Shown in pieces: positions 1 to 6,224 of a DNA stretch of 44,345 nucleotides. This DNA comes from a virus: the IMG/VR virus record IMGVR_UViG_3300015360_000076, positions 1-44,345 of that record; one strand, 5' to 3'. The position numbers and the translations under genes were made by a program. The stretch's first letter is position 1, and each line of letters opens with the position of its first letter. The notes under the pieces were generated by a model that saw nothing but the letters and a program-made list of their open reading frames with translations, was not told the origin of the DNA and searched no databases.

Positions 1-51
1 ATAAACCATCTTTTATCAGAGCTCAAAGAGTCACTTCTGGAGAGAATTTAA
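1..51 (+). CDS. 3' end of an upstream gene (partial)
   Basis: From base 1, frame 1 is open to TAA at 49-51 and encodes 16 residues ending LKESLLERI. The stop falls directly before the first copy of the left-arm repeat, where the other genes of this arm also end. Too short to identify, and a chance open frame is possible. Confidence 0.3.
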   Translation: MNHLLSELKESLLERI

Positions 52-86
52 AGCTCTTAAGCAATAACCGGAAACATAAACAAAGG
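52..86 (+). repeat. Left-arm intergenic repeat, copy 1 (divergent)
   Basis: Reads CTCTTAAGCAATAACCGGAA then ACATAAACAAAG. It matches the four later copies (626, 1487, 4066, 4648) in the CTTAAG start, the CGGAAAC core and the AAACAAAG end. It lies a few bases before the ArdA start region. It may be a leader or promoter element or a site for a regulator; no strong hairpin is seen. Confidence 0.6.
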
Positions 87-94
87 GATAGTAT

Positions 95-622
95 ATGATT
101 AGAATTTACGTGGCCTGTCTTGCATCTTATAACAATGGCTTTTTGCATGGTAAATGGTTCGATCTAAAAGATTTTAGCAATGCTGATGATTTACGTGACG
201 CAATTACTTCTGATGTTCTTGAGTCAAAGGATAACCCGACAACGCTTAAATACGGCGAAACATGCGAAGAATATGCCATTCATGATTTTGAAGCTCCAAA
301 GGGTATTAAAATTGGCGAATATTCTGACCTGGACGAACTTATGGAAATGCAAGAAATACTTGCCGACGATAACGGCGAGATAATTTTAGCCCTTAAAGAT
401 CATTTAGGAAGTGGTACAAGTTTAGACGATGCAAAAAGTTACTTCGAGGATAACCATAGAGGCGAATTTAAGAGCGATATTGATTTTGCAGACGATGCGG
501 CGGAAAGTATGGGATGGGATTTAAGCAGTGGCGTAGGTCGATATTTTGACTCAGAAGCTTTTGCCCGTGACCTAATGTTTGAGCATTTTGAAATTGATGG
601 ACATTATTTTTCGGCGGCGTAA
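95..622 (+). CDS. ardA: ArdA-type anti-restriction protein
   Basis: 175 aa, the usual ArdA length. ArdA proteins mimic the bent B-form DNA bound by type I restriction-modification enzymes and block them on phage or plasmid entry. Family signatures seen: IYVACLASYNNGFLHG at residues 4-19, EEYAIHDFE at 58-66 and the C-terminal FDSEAFARDL at 151-160. The protein is very rich in Asp and Glu, as a DNA mimic should be. It is preceded by a left-arm repeat and followed by another copy. Its place at the start of the arm fits early expression. Family assignment is firm; activity is inferred. Confidence 0.9.
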   Translation: MIRIYVACLASYNNGFLHGKWFDLKDFSNADDLRDAITSDVLESKDNPTTLKYGETCEEYAIHDFEAPKGIKIGEYSDLDELMEMQEILADDNGEIILALKDHLGSGTSLDDAKSYFEDNHRGEFKSDIDFADDAAESMGWDLSSGVGRYFDSEAFARDLMFEHFEIDGHYFSAA

Positions 623-625
623 AGG

Positions 626-650
626 CCCTTAAGGCAAAATCGGAAACTAA
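626..650 (+). repeat. Left-arm intergenic repeat, copy 2
   Basis: CCCTTAAGGCAAAATCGGAA followed by ACTAA. It matches copies at 1487 and 4648 almost base for base over the first 20 positions but lacks the AAACAAAG end. It lies between the ArdA stop and a promoter with an operator-like dyad. Confidence 0.7.
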
Positions 651-656
651 AATTTA

Positions 657-676
657 GCATTGTGTTGACACAATGC
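657..676. promoter_or_regulatory. Perfect 9-bp inverted repeat (operator-like)
   Basis: GCATTGTGT-TG-ACACAATGC: two perfect 9-base arms around a 2-base centre. The right half overlaps the -35 hexamer TTGACA of the next promoter, a classic repressor position. The half-site GCATTGTG recurs at other promoters in the window (5782, 39601; variants at 11882, 4758, 5196). Confidence 0.65.
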
Positions 677-693
677 GTTAGTCGTGATAAACT
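665..693 (+). promoter_or_regulatory. Sigma70-like promoter
   Basis: TTGACA (665-670), 17-base spacer, TAAACT (688-693) preceded by TGA, giving an extended -10 look (TGnTAAACT). It would drive the small genes from 743 onward. Confidence 0.55.
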
Positions 694-742
694 TGTCTCA
701 GGAATCGAACAAAGCTTAAAACGCTCTTAAAAGGGGATTTAC

Positions 743-973
743 ATGAAAGGCTACACTGTCAGAGCTTATAAAATGACTCAGAACGGTCAAGTACTCGAAA
801 CACTTAGCCCGAAAAATCTTCAATGGTGGATTGCTTGTAACGATTGCAGCTTTAAAACATTGCAGCAAGCCGTTGACTTTTTTCGTCACGCTATAAGAGC
901 CGACATTAGAACTCAAGTTTTTATCGAAGGTCCAAAAGGCGGCATATACTCGCACCAAGGCAGAAAAAAATGA
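743..973 (+). CDS. Small unknown protein
   Basis: 76 aa with a good ribosome site (aaaagggg) upstream. It has an aromatic stretch (LQWWIACND) and a basic C-terminus. I do not recognise the family. Its stop overlaps the next start (ATGA), so it heads a chain of coupled tiny genes running to 1467. Confidence 0.7.
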   Translation: MKGYTVRAYKMTQNGQVLETLSPKNLQWWIACNDCSFKTLQQAVDFFRHAIRADIRTQVFIEGPKGGIYSHQGRKK

Positions 974-1116
974 AACTAGAACAGAAGCTTTTAAATGCCT
1001 ATAATGAGCTTTTATCAGACGCTAAGGCCGCCACTAAGGGTAGCATAGAAGATGAGCGAATAGACGCTAAATTATGCTTGTTAGAGCAATTAATGGAAAG
1101 TGAAGAACAAAAATGA
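970..1116 (+). CDS. Small coiled-coil-like protein, 48 aa
   Basis: Begins at an ATGA overlap with the preceding stop and ends in another ATGA overlap at 1113. The sequence is helical, charged and rich in Leu and Glu. No family recognised; coupling to both neighbours supports it as a real gene. Confidence 0.6.
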   Translation: MKLEQKLLNAYNELLSDAKAATKGSIEDERIDAKLCLLEQLMESEEQK

Positions 1117-1217
1117 AAACAGAAGAAGAAAGAAAAAAGCAACATGAGGAAAACAATCGCAAACAATTGGAATTGCTTAAGGCAGAAATTGCCGCTAAGC
1201 AAAAGGCAAAGAAGTGA
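1113..1217 (+). CDS. Very charged small peptide, 34 aa
   Basis: Almost entirely Lys, Glu, Gln and Ala after the start, predicted as a single long helix. Coupled at both ends (ATGA upstream, GTGA downstream). No function can be assigned. Confidence 0.5.
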   Translation: MKTEEERKKQHEENNRKQLELLKAEIAAKQKAKK

Positions 1218-1354
1218 AAGCAATAAAATCAGTTATAGACTTTTACAATGACTTGTATCCCCTGGAAGCGTTTGGCATTTTCCTGCTATTGCCTTCGTTC
1301 CTACTTCTTTGCGGCCTTGTAGCTTATAAATTACTAACGTGGATGATTCTATGA
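1214..1354 (+). CDS. Single-pass membrane peptide (tandem paralogue 1)
   Basis: 46 aa with a GTG start overlapping the preceding TGA. An amphipathic N-terminus (IKSVIDFYNDLYPLEAFGIF) leads into one hydrophobic segment and a short basic tail. It shares the pattern K-x-(I/L)-K-x-F-Y-x-x-L-Y-P-x-E with the next gene, so the two look like a tandem duplication. Role unknown; inner-membrane location inferred. Confidence 0.6.
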   Translation: MKAIKSVIDFYNDLYPLEAFGIFLLLPSFLLLCGLVAYKLLTWMIL

Positions 1355-1467
1355 AAGCACTTAAAGAATTTTACGAAGGCTTATACCCTATAGAAGTTCT
1401 TACAATTTTCATAGTTTTAGCTGCTTCTGGCCTTATAGTTTATGAATTTCTAGCGTGGGTGTTTTAA
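1351..1467 (+). CDS. Single-pass membrane peptide (tandem paralogue 2)
   Basis: 38 aa. It starts at an ATGA overlap and reads MKALKEFYEGLYPIEVLTIF, then continues hydrophobic to an aromatic C-terminus. Paralogue of the gene at 1214. The stop lies within AAAATTGGAAC, the window-wide repeated motif. Confidence 0.6.
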   Translation: MKALKEFYEGLYPIEVLTIFIVLAASGLIVYEFLAWVF

Positions 1468-1486
1468 AATTGGAACGACTAAAAGC

Positions 1487-1518
1487 CTCTTAAGGCAAAA
1501 TCGGAAACGATAACAAAG
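1487..1518 (+). repeat. Left-arm intergenic repeat, copy 3
   Basis: CTCTTAAGGCAAAATCGGAA followed by ACGATAACAAAG. Full-length copy between the membrane peptide and the gene at 1531. Confidence 0.75.
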
Positions 1519-1530
1519 AAAAGGCATTTT

Positions 1531-1758
1531 ATGAAACTAAAAACGCTTAGAGAAAAAAACAGCGGGTATAATCCAGAAAAAGCAATAGATCATGGAGCTA
1601 ATCCCGTGACGTGGCCCGATGGCAGAAGCTACTTAGTTGACTCTGAGGGGCATTACTATCGCTGGACGTTTTGCAAAACAGAAGCTCAATATATTACTAA
1701 CTTCCCTAATCAGTTTGGGCTAGTAATGAATGGCGAATTTTTCGCATTGGAGGATTAA
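1531..1758 (+). CDS. Small unknown protein
   Basis: 75 aa, soluble, with many aromatic residues (YYRWTF near the middle). Ribosome site about 10 bases upstream (aaaggc). It ends two bases before the recombinase start, so it is probably co-transcribed. No recognised family. Confidence 0.65.
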   Translation: MKLKTLREKNSGYNPEKAIDHGANPVTWPDGRSYLVDSEGHYYRWTFCKTEAQYITNFPNQFGLVMNGEFFALED

Positions 1759-1759
1759 A

Positions 1760-2314
1760 ATGAACATTACAGCGGAAAAATTCATAAACATTCGAGAAGA
1801 GCAAAAACTTTTTCGCACCATCGCAAAAGCTACCGATAAATTTGCGCAAGTAGATCAAATGCTTTTTCAGTTACTTAACTTAAGCGGCTTGCGAATTTCA
1901 GAAGCTCTTAACTTAAAGTGGGCCGATGTTGGCGAAGATTATTTGCTTATCCACTCGCCAAAAAGCGGAAAAAAACAGGAAACTGTAGTTATTGGTAATA
2001 AGCTCCAAGCATTGCTAAAAGCTTTTTTTGCCGCAAATCCTTATTCATTCAGCGAATACGTTTTCAATACGCAAAAGGGCCAATATAAGCGTACAAATGC
2101 GCATGAAAGGCTAAAATATTGGCTAAGAGTTAGTGAGCTCAGAGATAGCATTTCGCTCCACTCTTTTAGACATACATATGCGACTAGATGCTTAGACGCT
2201 GGCCTCTCATTGTCAGTAGTTAGGGACCAGTTAAGACATTCAAGTGTTGCGGTAACTAGCGTTTACTTGCACCATACTCAAGAAACTAAAAATAAGCTGA
2301 AAGAAGTATTTTAA
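1760..2314 (+). CDS. Tyrosine recombinase, catalytic domain only
   Basis: 184 aa from ATG 1760, chosen because ggagg lies just upstream. Such enzymes cut and rejoin DNA through a phosphotyrosine. Catalytic set seen: Arg45 in LSGLRISEAL, a Lys-rich beta-hairpin near 68-72, His134-x-x-Arg137 in HSFRHTYAT, His160 in RHSSVAVT, and Tyr169 in TSVYLHH. The N-terminal core-binding domain of typical 300-400 aa integrases is missing, so it may be a minimal integrase or a multimer or inversion recombinase. A strong terminator follows. No att site could be identified. Confidence 0.85.
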   Translation: MNITAEKFINIREEQKLFRTIAKATDKFAQVDQMLFQLLNLSGLRISEALNLKWADVGEDYLLIHSPKSGKKQETVVIGNKLQALLKAFFAANPYSFSEYVFNTQKGQYKRTNAHERLKYWLRVSELRDSISLHSFRHTYATRCLDAGLSLSVVRDQLRHSSVAVTSVYLHHTQETKNKLKEVF

Positions 2315-2320
2315 TTCTTA

Positions 2321-2345
2321 AAAGCTCCGAAAGGGGCTTTTTTTT
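2321..2345 (+). terminator. Intrinsic terminator
   Basis: Stem AAAGCTCC / GGGGCTTT (one G-U pair) with a GAAA tetraloop, followed by a T run. It sits 6 bases after the recombinase stop. The same hairpin and flank (ending CGCCC) recurs at 5126. Confidence 0.92.
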
Positions 2346-2382
2346 CGCCCTGAAATTTATATGCATAATATTAATATAGTGC

Positions 2383-2411
2383 TTGACGCAATTGCATTGT
2401 TCGATTATACT
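2383..2411 (+). promoter_or_regulatory. Sigma70 promoter
   Basis: TTGACG (2383-2388), 17-base spacer, TATACT (2406-2411). It follows a terminator and precedes the ribosome site at about 2430. The spacer holds GCATTGT, related to the operator half-site at 657. Confidence 0.85.
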
Positions 2412-2442
2412 AAGGAAGAGAAAACAAACGAAGGAACAAAAA

Positions 2443-3078
2443 ATGGTCGCTTTAAAAATTGAATCATTTACGCCGAAACATCTCAGTGAGTGGACTAAGC
2501 CAGATAACTACTGCGGCGCAAGTCACTATGATTCATATGTTTTTCTTCGCCAGCACCGTGATTCTGACGTTCTTACACGTTCCAATTTTGAAGTGGGGCT
2601 TGAGCGTTTAGGCGGCGAATCTGAGACTGTAGAAGTTATCCACGAAGGTCATTGGGCCGTTGGTTGGGTACAATGGATTAAAATCGATGGCTCAAACATC
2701 GAAGCCTTAAATCTTGCCGACGAAATGGCAGGGGATATTTTGGACTATCCAGTTCTTGACGAGTCTCATTGGTCAGAAAAAGAGCATGATGAAAATTATA
2801 AATATTGTCAGAGCGAAATGTCTTATTTTCTTGGCAACTTATGTGAAGAACTTGAGATAGATGAAAGTGCCTTAAGCAAGAATGCAAAATCTACTCTTGA
2901 GCAATTCATCGAAGCGGCATTTTTTTACCGAGCTTCACAATCTGGAGAGGGTTATTTTGAGGTTAGTGACGCAAAAAAAGACTTCGAAAGTATTACATCC
3001 GATTGTGACTACTATCGCACAATGAAAGGCGCATCTAAGAAAATGATTAAACTACTTGATAAAAAGTTTGGAGAATAA
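2443..3078 (+). CDS. Conserved phage/plasmid protein of unknown function
   Basis: 211 aa from ATG 2443, with aagga upstream; the longer reading upstream would begin inside the promoter. The segment HWAVGWVQWIKI followed by LADYPVLDES-like sequence (DYPVLDESHWSEKE, about residues 100-113) resembles a family of hypothetical proteins common on plasmids, phages and actinobacterial elements. No function is established to my knowledge. Acidic and soluble; first gene of a new transcription unit with the small genes at 3082-4072. Confidence 0.75.
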   Translation: MVALKIESFTPKHLSEWTKPDNYCGASHYDSYVFLRQHRDSDVLTRSNFEVGLERLGGESETVEVIHEGHWAVGWVQWIKIDGSNIEALNLADEMAGDILDYPVLDESHWSEKEHDENYKYCQSEMSYFLGNLCEELEIDESALSKNAKSTLEQFIEAAFFYRASQSGEGYFEVSDAKKDFESITSDCDYYRTMKGASKKMIKLLDKKFGE

Positions 3079-3081
3079 ATT

Positions 3082-3300
3082 ATGGAAAACTTATATGATG
3101 CAATCGAAAAACACACTAGTCACTGGGACCGTAGAGATGAAAATACGTTAGTGCTTTACTTTTCTGGTTATAGAACTAAAGCCGCTTATGATTGCGAAAC
3201 TGAAATAAGAACATTCGGCGCGTTTGTTATCGGCATGGACTTTGACCGTCAATGCGGCAAAACTAAAGTTATTGTACGTGAACCTAAAAAGGCGGCTTAA
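3082..3300 (+). CDS. Small unknown protein
   Basis: 72 aa, three bases after the previous stop. Soluble with a mixed beta-type pattern and a central Asp/Arg/Glu-rich region. It abuts the next ATG directly. No family recognised. Confidence 0.65.
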   Translation: MENLYDAIEKHTSHWDRRDENTLVLYFSGYRTKAAYDCETEIRTFGAFVIGMDFDRQCGKTKVIVREPKKAA

Positions 3301-3540
3301 ATGAAAATATTAGCGATTTACGATAACGGCGGCAAAACAATGGACCGTTATACGATTGTGGTTAATACCTACGGCGACCGCGAAAAAAAGTTCCGTGAAT
3401 GCTTATTCTGCGGCAATGACCCAAGGGGTATGAGTGGCTGGAGCTCTTGTCAAATGGGCCGACATCTCGGCAAAAAGCTAACGTTTGAGCAATTGCCTGA
3501 GCTCATTCAGAAGTTTGTCCAGGCGCAAATAGCCTCTTAA
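3301..3540 (+). CDS. Conserved small protein (YDNGGKTMDRYT family)
   Basis: 79 aa starting at the base after the previous stop. The opening YDNGGKTMDRYTIV, the middle NDPRGMSGWSSC and the later GRHLGKKLTFEQLPELIQ recall a widespread hypothetical family of plasmids and phages. Function unknown. Its stop lies in CTCTTAAG, the same context as the left-arm repeats. Confidence 0.65.
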   Translation: MKILAIYDNGGKTMDRYTIVVNTYGDREKKFRECLFCGNDPRGMSGWSSCQMGRHLGKKLTFEQLPELIQKFVQAQIAS

Positions 3541-3580
3541 GAACGTTCCAATTTTTATAACAAAGGTTAAGGGGTAAATT

Positions 3581-3799
3581 ATGAGCACAATGTCTATAGC
3601 ATATAACAAATTCATTAAAAAAATAAAAGTGCATGATTTAGGATTTTATAAGCCAGAAGACATTGCATACCACTTACTACGTGGACAAATGCTTAATCAA
3701 GTTTTAGTAGAGGAATTGTTAAAATTAAATGAGGATAGTTTTTTAGAGAATTTAGAGAATGCAAATAACATTTTAGATCTTAATAATGAGGGTAACTAA
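3581..3799 (+). CDS. Small unknown helical protein
   Basis: 72 aa. Ribosome site aaggggtaaatt just upstream. Predominantly helical and Leu/Asn-rich toward the C-terminus (ENLENANNILDLNNEGN). GTTCCAATTTTT, a copy of the window-wide motif, lies in the gap before it (3545-3556). No family recognised. Confidence 0.65.
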   Translation: MSTMSIAYNKFIKKIKVHDLGFYKPEDIAYHLLRGQMLNQVLVEELLKLNEDSFLENLENANNILDLNNEGN

Positions 3800-4072
3800 A
3801 TGAAATTCATAAAAAGCACTGACAACGTAGACATAGCCGCAAAATCCATTGGCATTCACACTATGGAAGGCTTAGACAATCGAGGCCTACACATTCAAAT
3901 TCGCCACAACGGCGATAAAGAGCTATTCGAGAAAGCTTGCAAGATGGCTGAGATTATCGTCAAAGCTTTAAACGAAGCTGAAAAGCCAGCGAAAAAATAT
4001 CTTATGACCGCGAAAATCGAGGACGATTTTATTGAAAGCATCAAAGCTTCTGGAGATTATAAAGAGTCTTAA
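3800..4072 (+). CDS. Small unknown protein
   Basis: 90 aa, starting at the base after the preceding stop, with gagggt as ribosome site inside that gene. Mixed alpha/beta with a Lys/Glu-rich C-terminal half. Its stop codon is part of repeat copy 4. Function unknown. Confidence 0.65.
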   Translation: MKFIKSTDNVDIAAKSIGIHTMEGLDNRGLHIQIRHNGDKELFEKACKMAEIIVKALNEAEKPAKKYLMTAKIEDDFIESIKASGDYKES

Positions 4073-4097
4073 GAGAAAATCGGAAACATAAACAAAG
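4066..4097 (+). repeat. Left-arm intergenic repeat, copy 4
   Basis: GTCTTAAGAGAAAATCGGAA followed by ACATAAACAAAG. The TAA within it is the stop of the preceding gene, so the element starts inside coding sequence. Confidence 0.75.
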
Positions 4098-4135
4098 CTA
4101 AGCATTACGCTTAAGCTAAAAACTAAGGAATAGTT

Positions 4136-4642
4136 ATGAACAGCATCGGCCCAATTTTTGTCCTCCTCTTTCTCGTATCTTGCGGAAAATACGCAACTGA
4201 TAAAGATCTGAACAAGCTTGGCGATAGAGTAGACAGCTTAGAAACACAACTTGCAGCGTTAGAAAATAAATCTACTGCGAATATTTCGGCCATTGAAAGC
4301 TTAAATCAATCGCTCGAAGCTGTAGAAAATGCGCAAGAAAATCAAGGAATTGCGCAAAATGCTAATTACAATAGTCTCTTAGCTATGATTCAATCATTGC
4401 AAGAGCAAACGACAACACTTTTGGCAAAGCAAGCGGCCTTAGAACTTGAAGATCGTGTTGTTGGGATATATGACCCATGCCCTCTAGTAGTGTCTACAGG
4501 CTTCCAGGAGAGTCTTTTCCGAATGAGCAGCGGTAAGTTAGTGGCTTACTTTGAGCAAGGTAATAAGAGGTTCTTAACGGTGTTAAAAACTGGGCTAAGA
4601 TATAGAACAACTGATTCAAGAGCTTGCATTTTCACTTTGTAA
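4136..4642 (+). CDS. Predicted lipoprotein with coiled coil
   Basis: 168 aa. A signal peptide ends in a lipobox (LFLVSC, Cys16), so the mature protein would be lipid-anchored. Residues about 20-110 form a heptad-like coiled coil (repeated LE/LN spacing). A small C-terminal domain of about 50 residues has two Cys (CPLVV and ACIFTL). A surface or periplasmic trimeric stalk is plausible; phage lipoproteins sometimes block superinfection, but nothing here proves that. Two repeat copies flank the gene. Confidence 0.8.
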   Translation: MNSIGPIFVLLFLVSCGKYATDKDLNKLGDRVDSLETQLAALENKSTANISAIESLNQSLEAVENAQENQGIAQNANYNSLLAMIQSLQEQTTTLLAKQAALELEDRVVGIYDPCPLVVSTGFQESLFRMSSGKLVAYFEQGNKRFLTVLKTGLRYRTTDSRACIFTL

Positions 4643-4647
4643 AAAGG

Positions 4648-4696
4648 CCCTTAAGGCAAAATCGGAAATGAAAACAAAGCTCTTAAGGCAAAATTA
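4648..4696 (+). repeat. Left-arm intergenic repeat, copy 5 plus half copy
   Basis: CCCTTAAGGCAAAATCGGAA then ATGAAAACAAAG, followed at once by a second CTCTTAAGGCAAAATTA that stops before the CGGAAAC core. The tandem one-and-a-half arrangement suggests spread by duplication. Confidence 0.75.
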
Positions 4697-4707
4697 AGGG
4701 CTGCATC

Positions 4708-4737
4708 TTGCCAAAAAGTTCTAGAATGTTGTATAGT
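4708..4737 (+). promoter_or_regulatory. Possible sigma70 promoter
   Basis: TTGCCA (4708-4713), 18-base spacer, TATAGT (4732-4737). Upstream of the helix-turn-helix gene at 4816. Confidence 0.45.
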
Positions 4738-4759
4738 ATGTAAAAAAGAAGCATAAGCA

Positions 4760-4791
4760 TTGCGTTAAGTGACACGTTGAGTTAGTATAAG
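4760..4791 (+). promoter_or_regulatory. Recurrent promoter element
   Basis: TTGCGTTA, then GTTAGTATAAG, ends at TATAAG (4786-4791). The distance from TGCRTT to TATAAG is the same 25 bases as at 5781 and 11881. The ribosome site acaggag of the 4816 gene follows 12 bases later, giving a very short leader. Confidence 0.5.
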
Positions 4792-4815
4792 TTAAACGCC
4801 CTACAGGAGATTTTT

Positions 4816-5106
4816 ATGGCCAAAAAAGTTAAGAGAGATTCAAACGAAGTTGAAAGCTTAGTGGCGAACGGAATGTCCGTTAACAAGGCATGTGCAAAAG
4901 CTGGTTTGCAAAACACAGTGTACTATTTCCGCAAAAGGAAAGATCAAGCACTGGAACGGCAAAAGGAGTACCTCTCGATTAACAATACTCATAAAATGGC
5001 GATTTCTGACGACATTAACGATCTTATGCAAGAATATAGAAGCACAGAAGAAAGGCTATCGCAGATTAAAATGAAAATCGGTGAAAGTTTCATGTCTAAC
5101 TCTTAA
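4816..5106 (+). CDS. Small helix-turn-helix protein
   Basis: 96 aa. Residues about 10-40 (ESLVANGMSVNKACAKAGLQ then basic YYFRKRK) look like the helix-turn-helix of transposase- or resolvase-type DNA-binding domains. The C-terminal half is an alpha-helical, charged region that could dimerise. Strong ribosome site (caggaga). Likely a small DNA-binding regulator; its target is not visible. Followed by an intrinsic terminator. Confidence 0.7.
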   Translation: MAKKVKRDSNEVESLVANGMSVNKACAKAGLQNTVYYFRKRKDQALERQKEYLSINNTHKMAISDDINDLMQEYRSTEERLSQIKMKIGESFMSNS

Positions 5107-5125
5107 AACATTCCTTTCCCCAAAA

Positions 5126-5150
5126 AAAGCTCCGAAAGGGGCTTTTTTTT
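5126..5150 (+). terminator. Intrinsic terminator (copy of the one at 2321)
   Basis: AAAGCTCC-GAAA-GGGGCTTT with a T run and the same CGCCC flank as the first copy. It closes the unit containing the helix-turn-helix gene. Confidence 0.92.
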
Positions 5151-5180
5151 CGCCCAAAAATTACCTTATGACGCAATTTA

Positions 5181-5220
5181 GTGTACTAAAAAAGTACATT
5201 GTGCTAATATTATGTATAAG
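5181..5220 (+). promoter_or_regulatory. Promoter/operator region with TGTAC dyad
   Basis: Inverted repeat TGTAC-TAAAAAA-GTACA at 5182-5198, followed by ACATTGTGCTAATATTATG and TATAAG (5215-5220), then AAGGAG of the next gene. It resembles the recurrent GTGCTAGTATAAT elements; the exact -35 is unclear. Confidence 0.5.
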
Positions 5221-5230
5221 GAGAAACACA

Positions 5231-5296
5231 ATGCAAATAAAAGGCCAACACAATGTTAGAGAAGTCTCAAGAGCAACTCAAAAAAGAATACATTAA
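5231..5296 (+). CDS. Possible 21-aa leader peptide
   Basis: ATG at 5231 lies 7 bases after AAGGAG, the best ribosome site here. The peptide is basic (ends QKRIH). It overlaps the longer reading frame from 5253 in another frame, so only one may be used, or this may be a translated leader. Confidence 0.35.
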   Translation: MQIKGQHNVREVSRATQKRIH

Positions 5297-5387
5297 GAAA
5301 GTTCAAGAACAAGTAATTAAACGCATCCTCAAAGCATCGCGACTAAAAGCTAAAAAGCGAAAGGAGCTAAATGAAAAGAGAAATTAA
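5253..5387 (+). CDS. Possible small basic helical protein, 44 aa
   Basis: ATG 5253 is preceded by a weak aagg. The sequence is a Lys/Glu/Gln-rich helix (KKVQEQVIKRILKASRLKA). It overlaps the start of the 5371 gene by 17 bases and carries that gene's AAAGGAG ribosome site. Real status uncertain because of the overlapping 5231 frame. Confidence 0.4.
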   Translation: MLEKSQEQLKKEYIKKVQEQVIKRILKASRLKAKKRKELNEKRN

Positions 5388-5739
5388 GGACTTGGTTGTG
5401 AAAGCACTCAAATCTGGCGAATTTAAGCAAGGTAAAGGTAGATTGGATGATGGGCATAGGTACTGCGTCCTCGGTGTAATCGCTTCCTTGGCCCTTTGTG
5501 AAGGCATTTGCACGTATGACAAGGGCGGAAAGTACGATGGGCGAAAAGAATCGCTATCGTTTAACACAATGAAATGGGCCGGTATTGCGCAATTCGATGA
5601 GCAATATTTAGAACCTGGAGCGGGCTTTGTAAAGTTTACGCTTAATGGAAAGGAAACTACTTTAGCCGCGCTTAACGACAGTGGAAAAAGCTTTGTGGAG
5701 CTTGCGGCAATTATCGAAAAAAACTGGGAGGACTTGTAA
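5371..5739 (+). CDS. Conserved phage protein of unknown function
   Basis: 122 aa with ribosome site AAAGGAG. The pattern ALKSGEFKQGKGRL (12-25), YCVLGV (32-37), LNDSGKSFVELAAIIE (about 101-116) matches a family of short phage and bacterial hypothetical proteins with a conserved YC.LGV and LND.gksF motif. No biochemical role is known to me. Confidence 0.7.
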   Translation: MKREIKDLVVKALKSGEFKQGKGRLDDGHRYCVLGVIASLALCEGICTYDKGGKYDGRKESLSFNTMKWAGIAQFDEQYLEPGAGFVKFTLNGKETTLAALNDSGKSFVELAAIIEKNWEDL

Positions 5740-5780
5740 CCAACAGAAATAACAGCTATAGTCAAATATTCTTCGCGAAA

Positions 5781-5811
5781 TGCATTGTGCTAATACAGTT
5801 TTTAGTATAAG
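5781..5811 (+). promoter_or_regulatory. Recurrent promoter element
   Basis: TGCATTGTGCTAATACAG then TTTTTAGTATAAG; TATAAG at 5806-5811. Same spacing as at 4761 and 11881. The start site would fall just before the aaaagg of the mini-ORF at 5830. Confidence 0.5.
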
Positions 5812-5829
5812 CTTGGCAAAAGGAAATCA

Positions 5830-5862
5830 ATGAAGATTTCCGCTCCAAGGACGCTGACGTGA
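5830..5862 (+). CDS. 10-aa mini-ORF coupled to the next gene
   Basis: ATG after aaaggaaatca encodes MKISAPRTLT and stops at a TGA overlapping the GTG start of the next gene. This looks like a translated leader that delivers ribosomes to a weak GTG start. Could be fortuitous. Confidence 0.35.
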   Translation: MKISAPRTLT

Positions 5863-6077
5863 AAGATTCACACAAGCTTCTCGTTTTCCGCCAAACAATC
5901 CCACACCAAACAACAGAAGAATTACTATTGGGCCAAATCCGTGGCTTACTCATTCTTGCCAATGCACATCAAGTAAGTGGTAGTTTTGAAGTGTGCAAAA
6001 ATTACCTAGTGAGATGTGAAGAAATACTCATCACTATTGAATTTATGCGTCTACCTCAAGAAAAGTGCGTTGCTTAG
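5859..6077 (+). CDS. Small unknown helical protein
   Basis: 72 aa from a GTG start in a GTGA overlap with the mini-ORF. Predicted all-helical with Leu-rich segments (EELLLGQIRGLLILANAHQ). Three Cys. No family recognised. Confidence 0.6.
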   Translation: MKDSHKLLVFRQTIPHQTTEELLLGQIRGLLILANAHQVSGSFEVCKNYLVRCEEILITIEFMRLPQEKCVA

Positions 6078-6179
6078 GGCATAGGCAAATATTGCTTAAG
6101 CCTACAGCTATAGTTATGATTTGCAAAAGATTGAAAACATAAGGGAAACGCAAGTTATTAACACAGTATCTACACAAAG

Positions 6180-6210
6180 TTTACACAATGCACCATCATT
6201 AAGGTATACT
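6180..6210 (+). promoter_or_regulatory. Probable sigma70 promoter
   Basis: TTTACA (6180-6185), 19-base spacer (18 if TTACAC is used), TATACT (6205-6210). The spacer begins with CAATGCACC, part of an inverted GCATTGTG half-site. The 190-base gap 6078-6268 holds otherwise only AT-rich DNA. Confidence 0.5.
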
Positions 6211-6224
6211 TTATAAAGAGAAGA

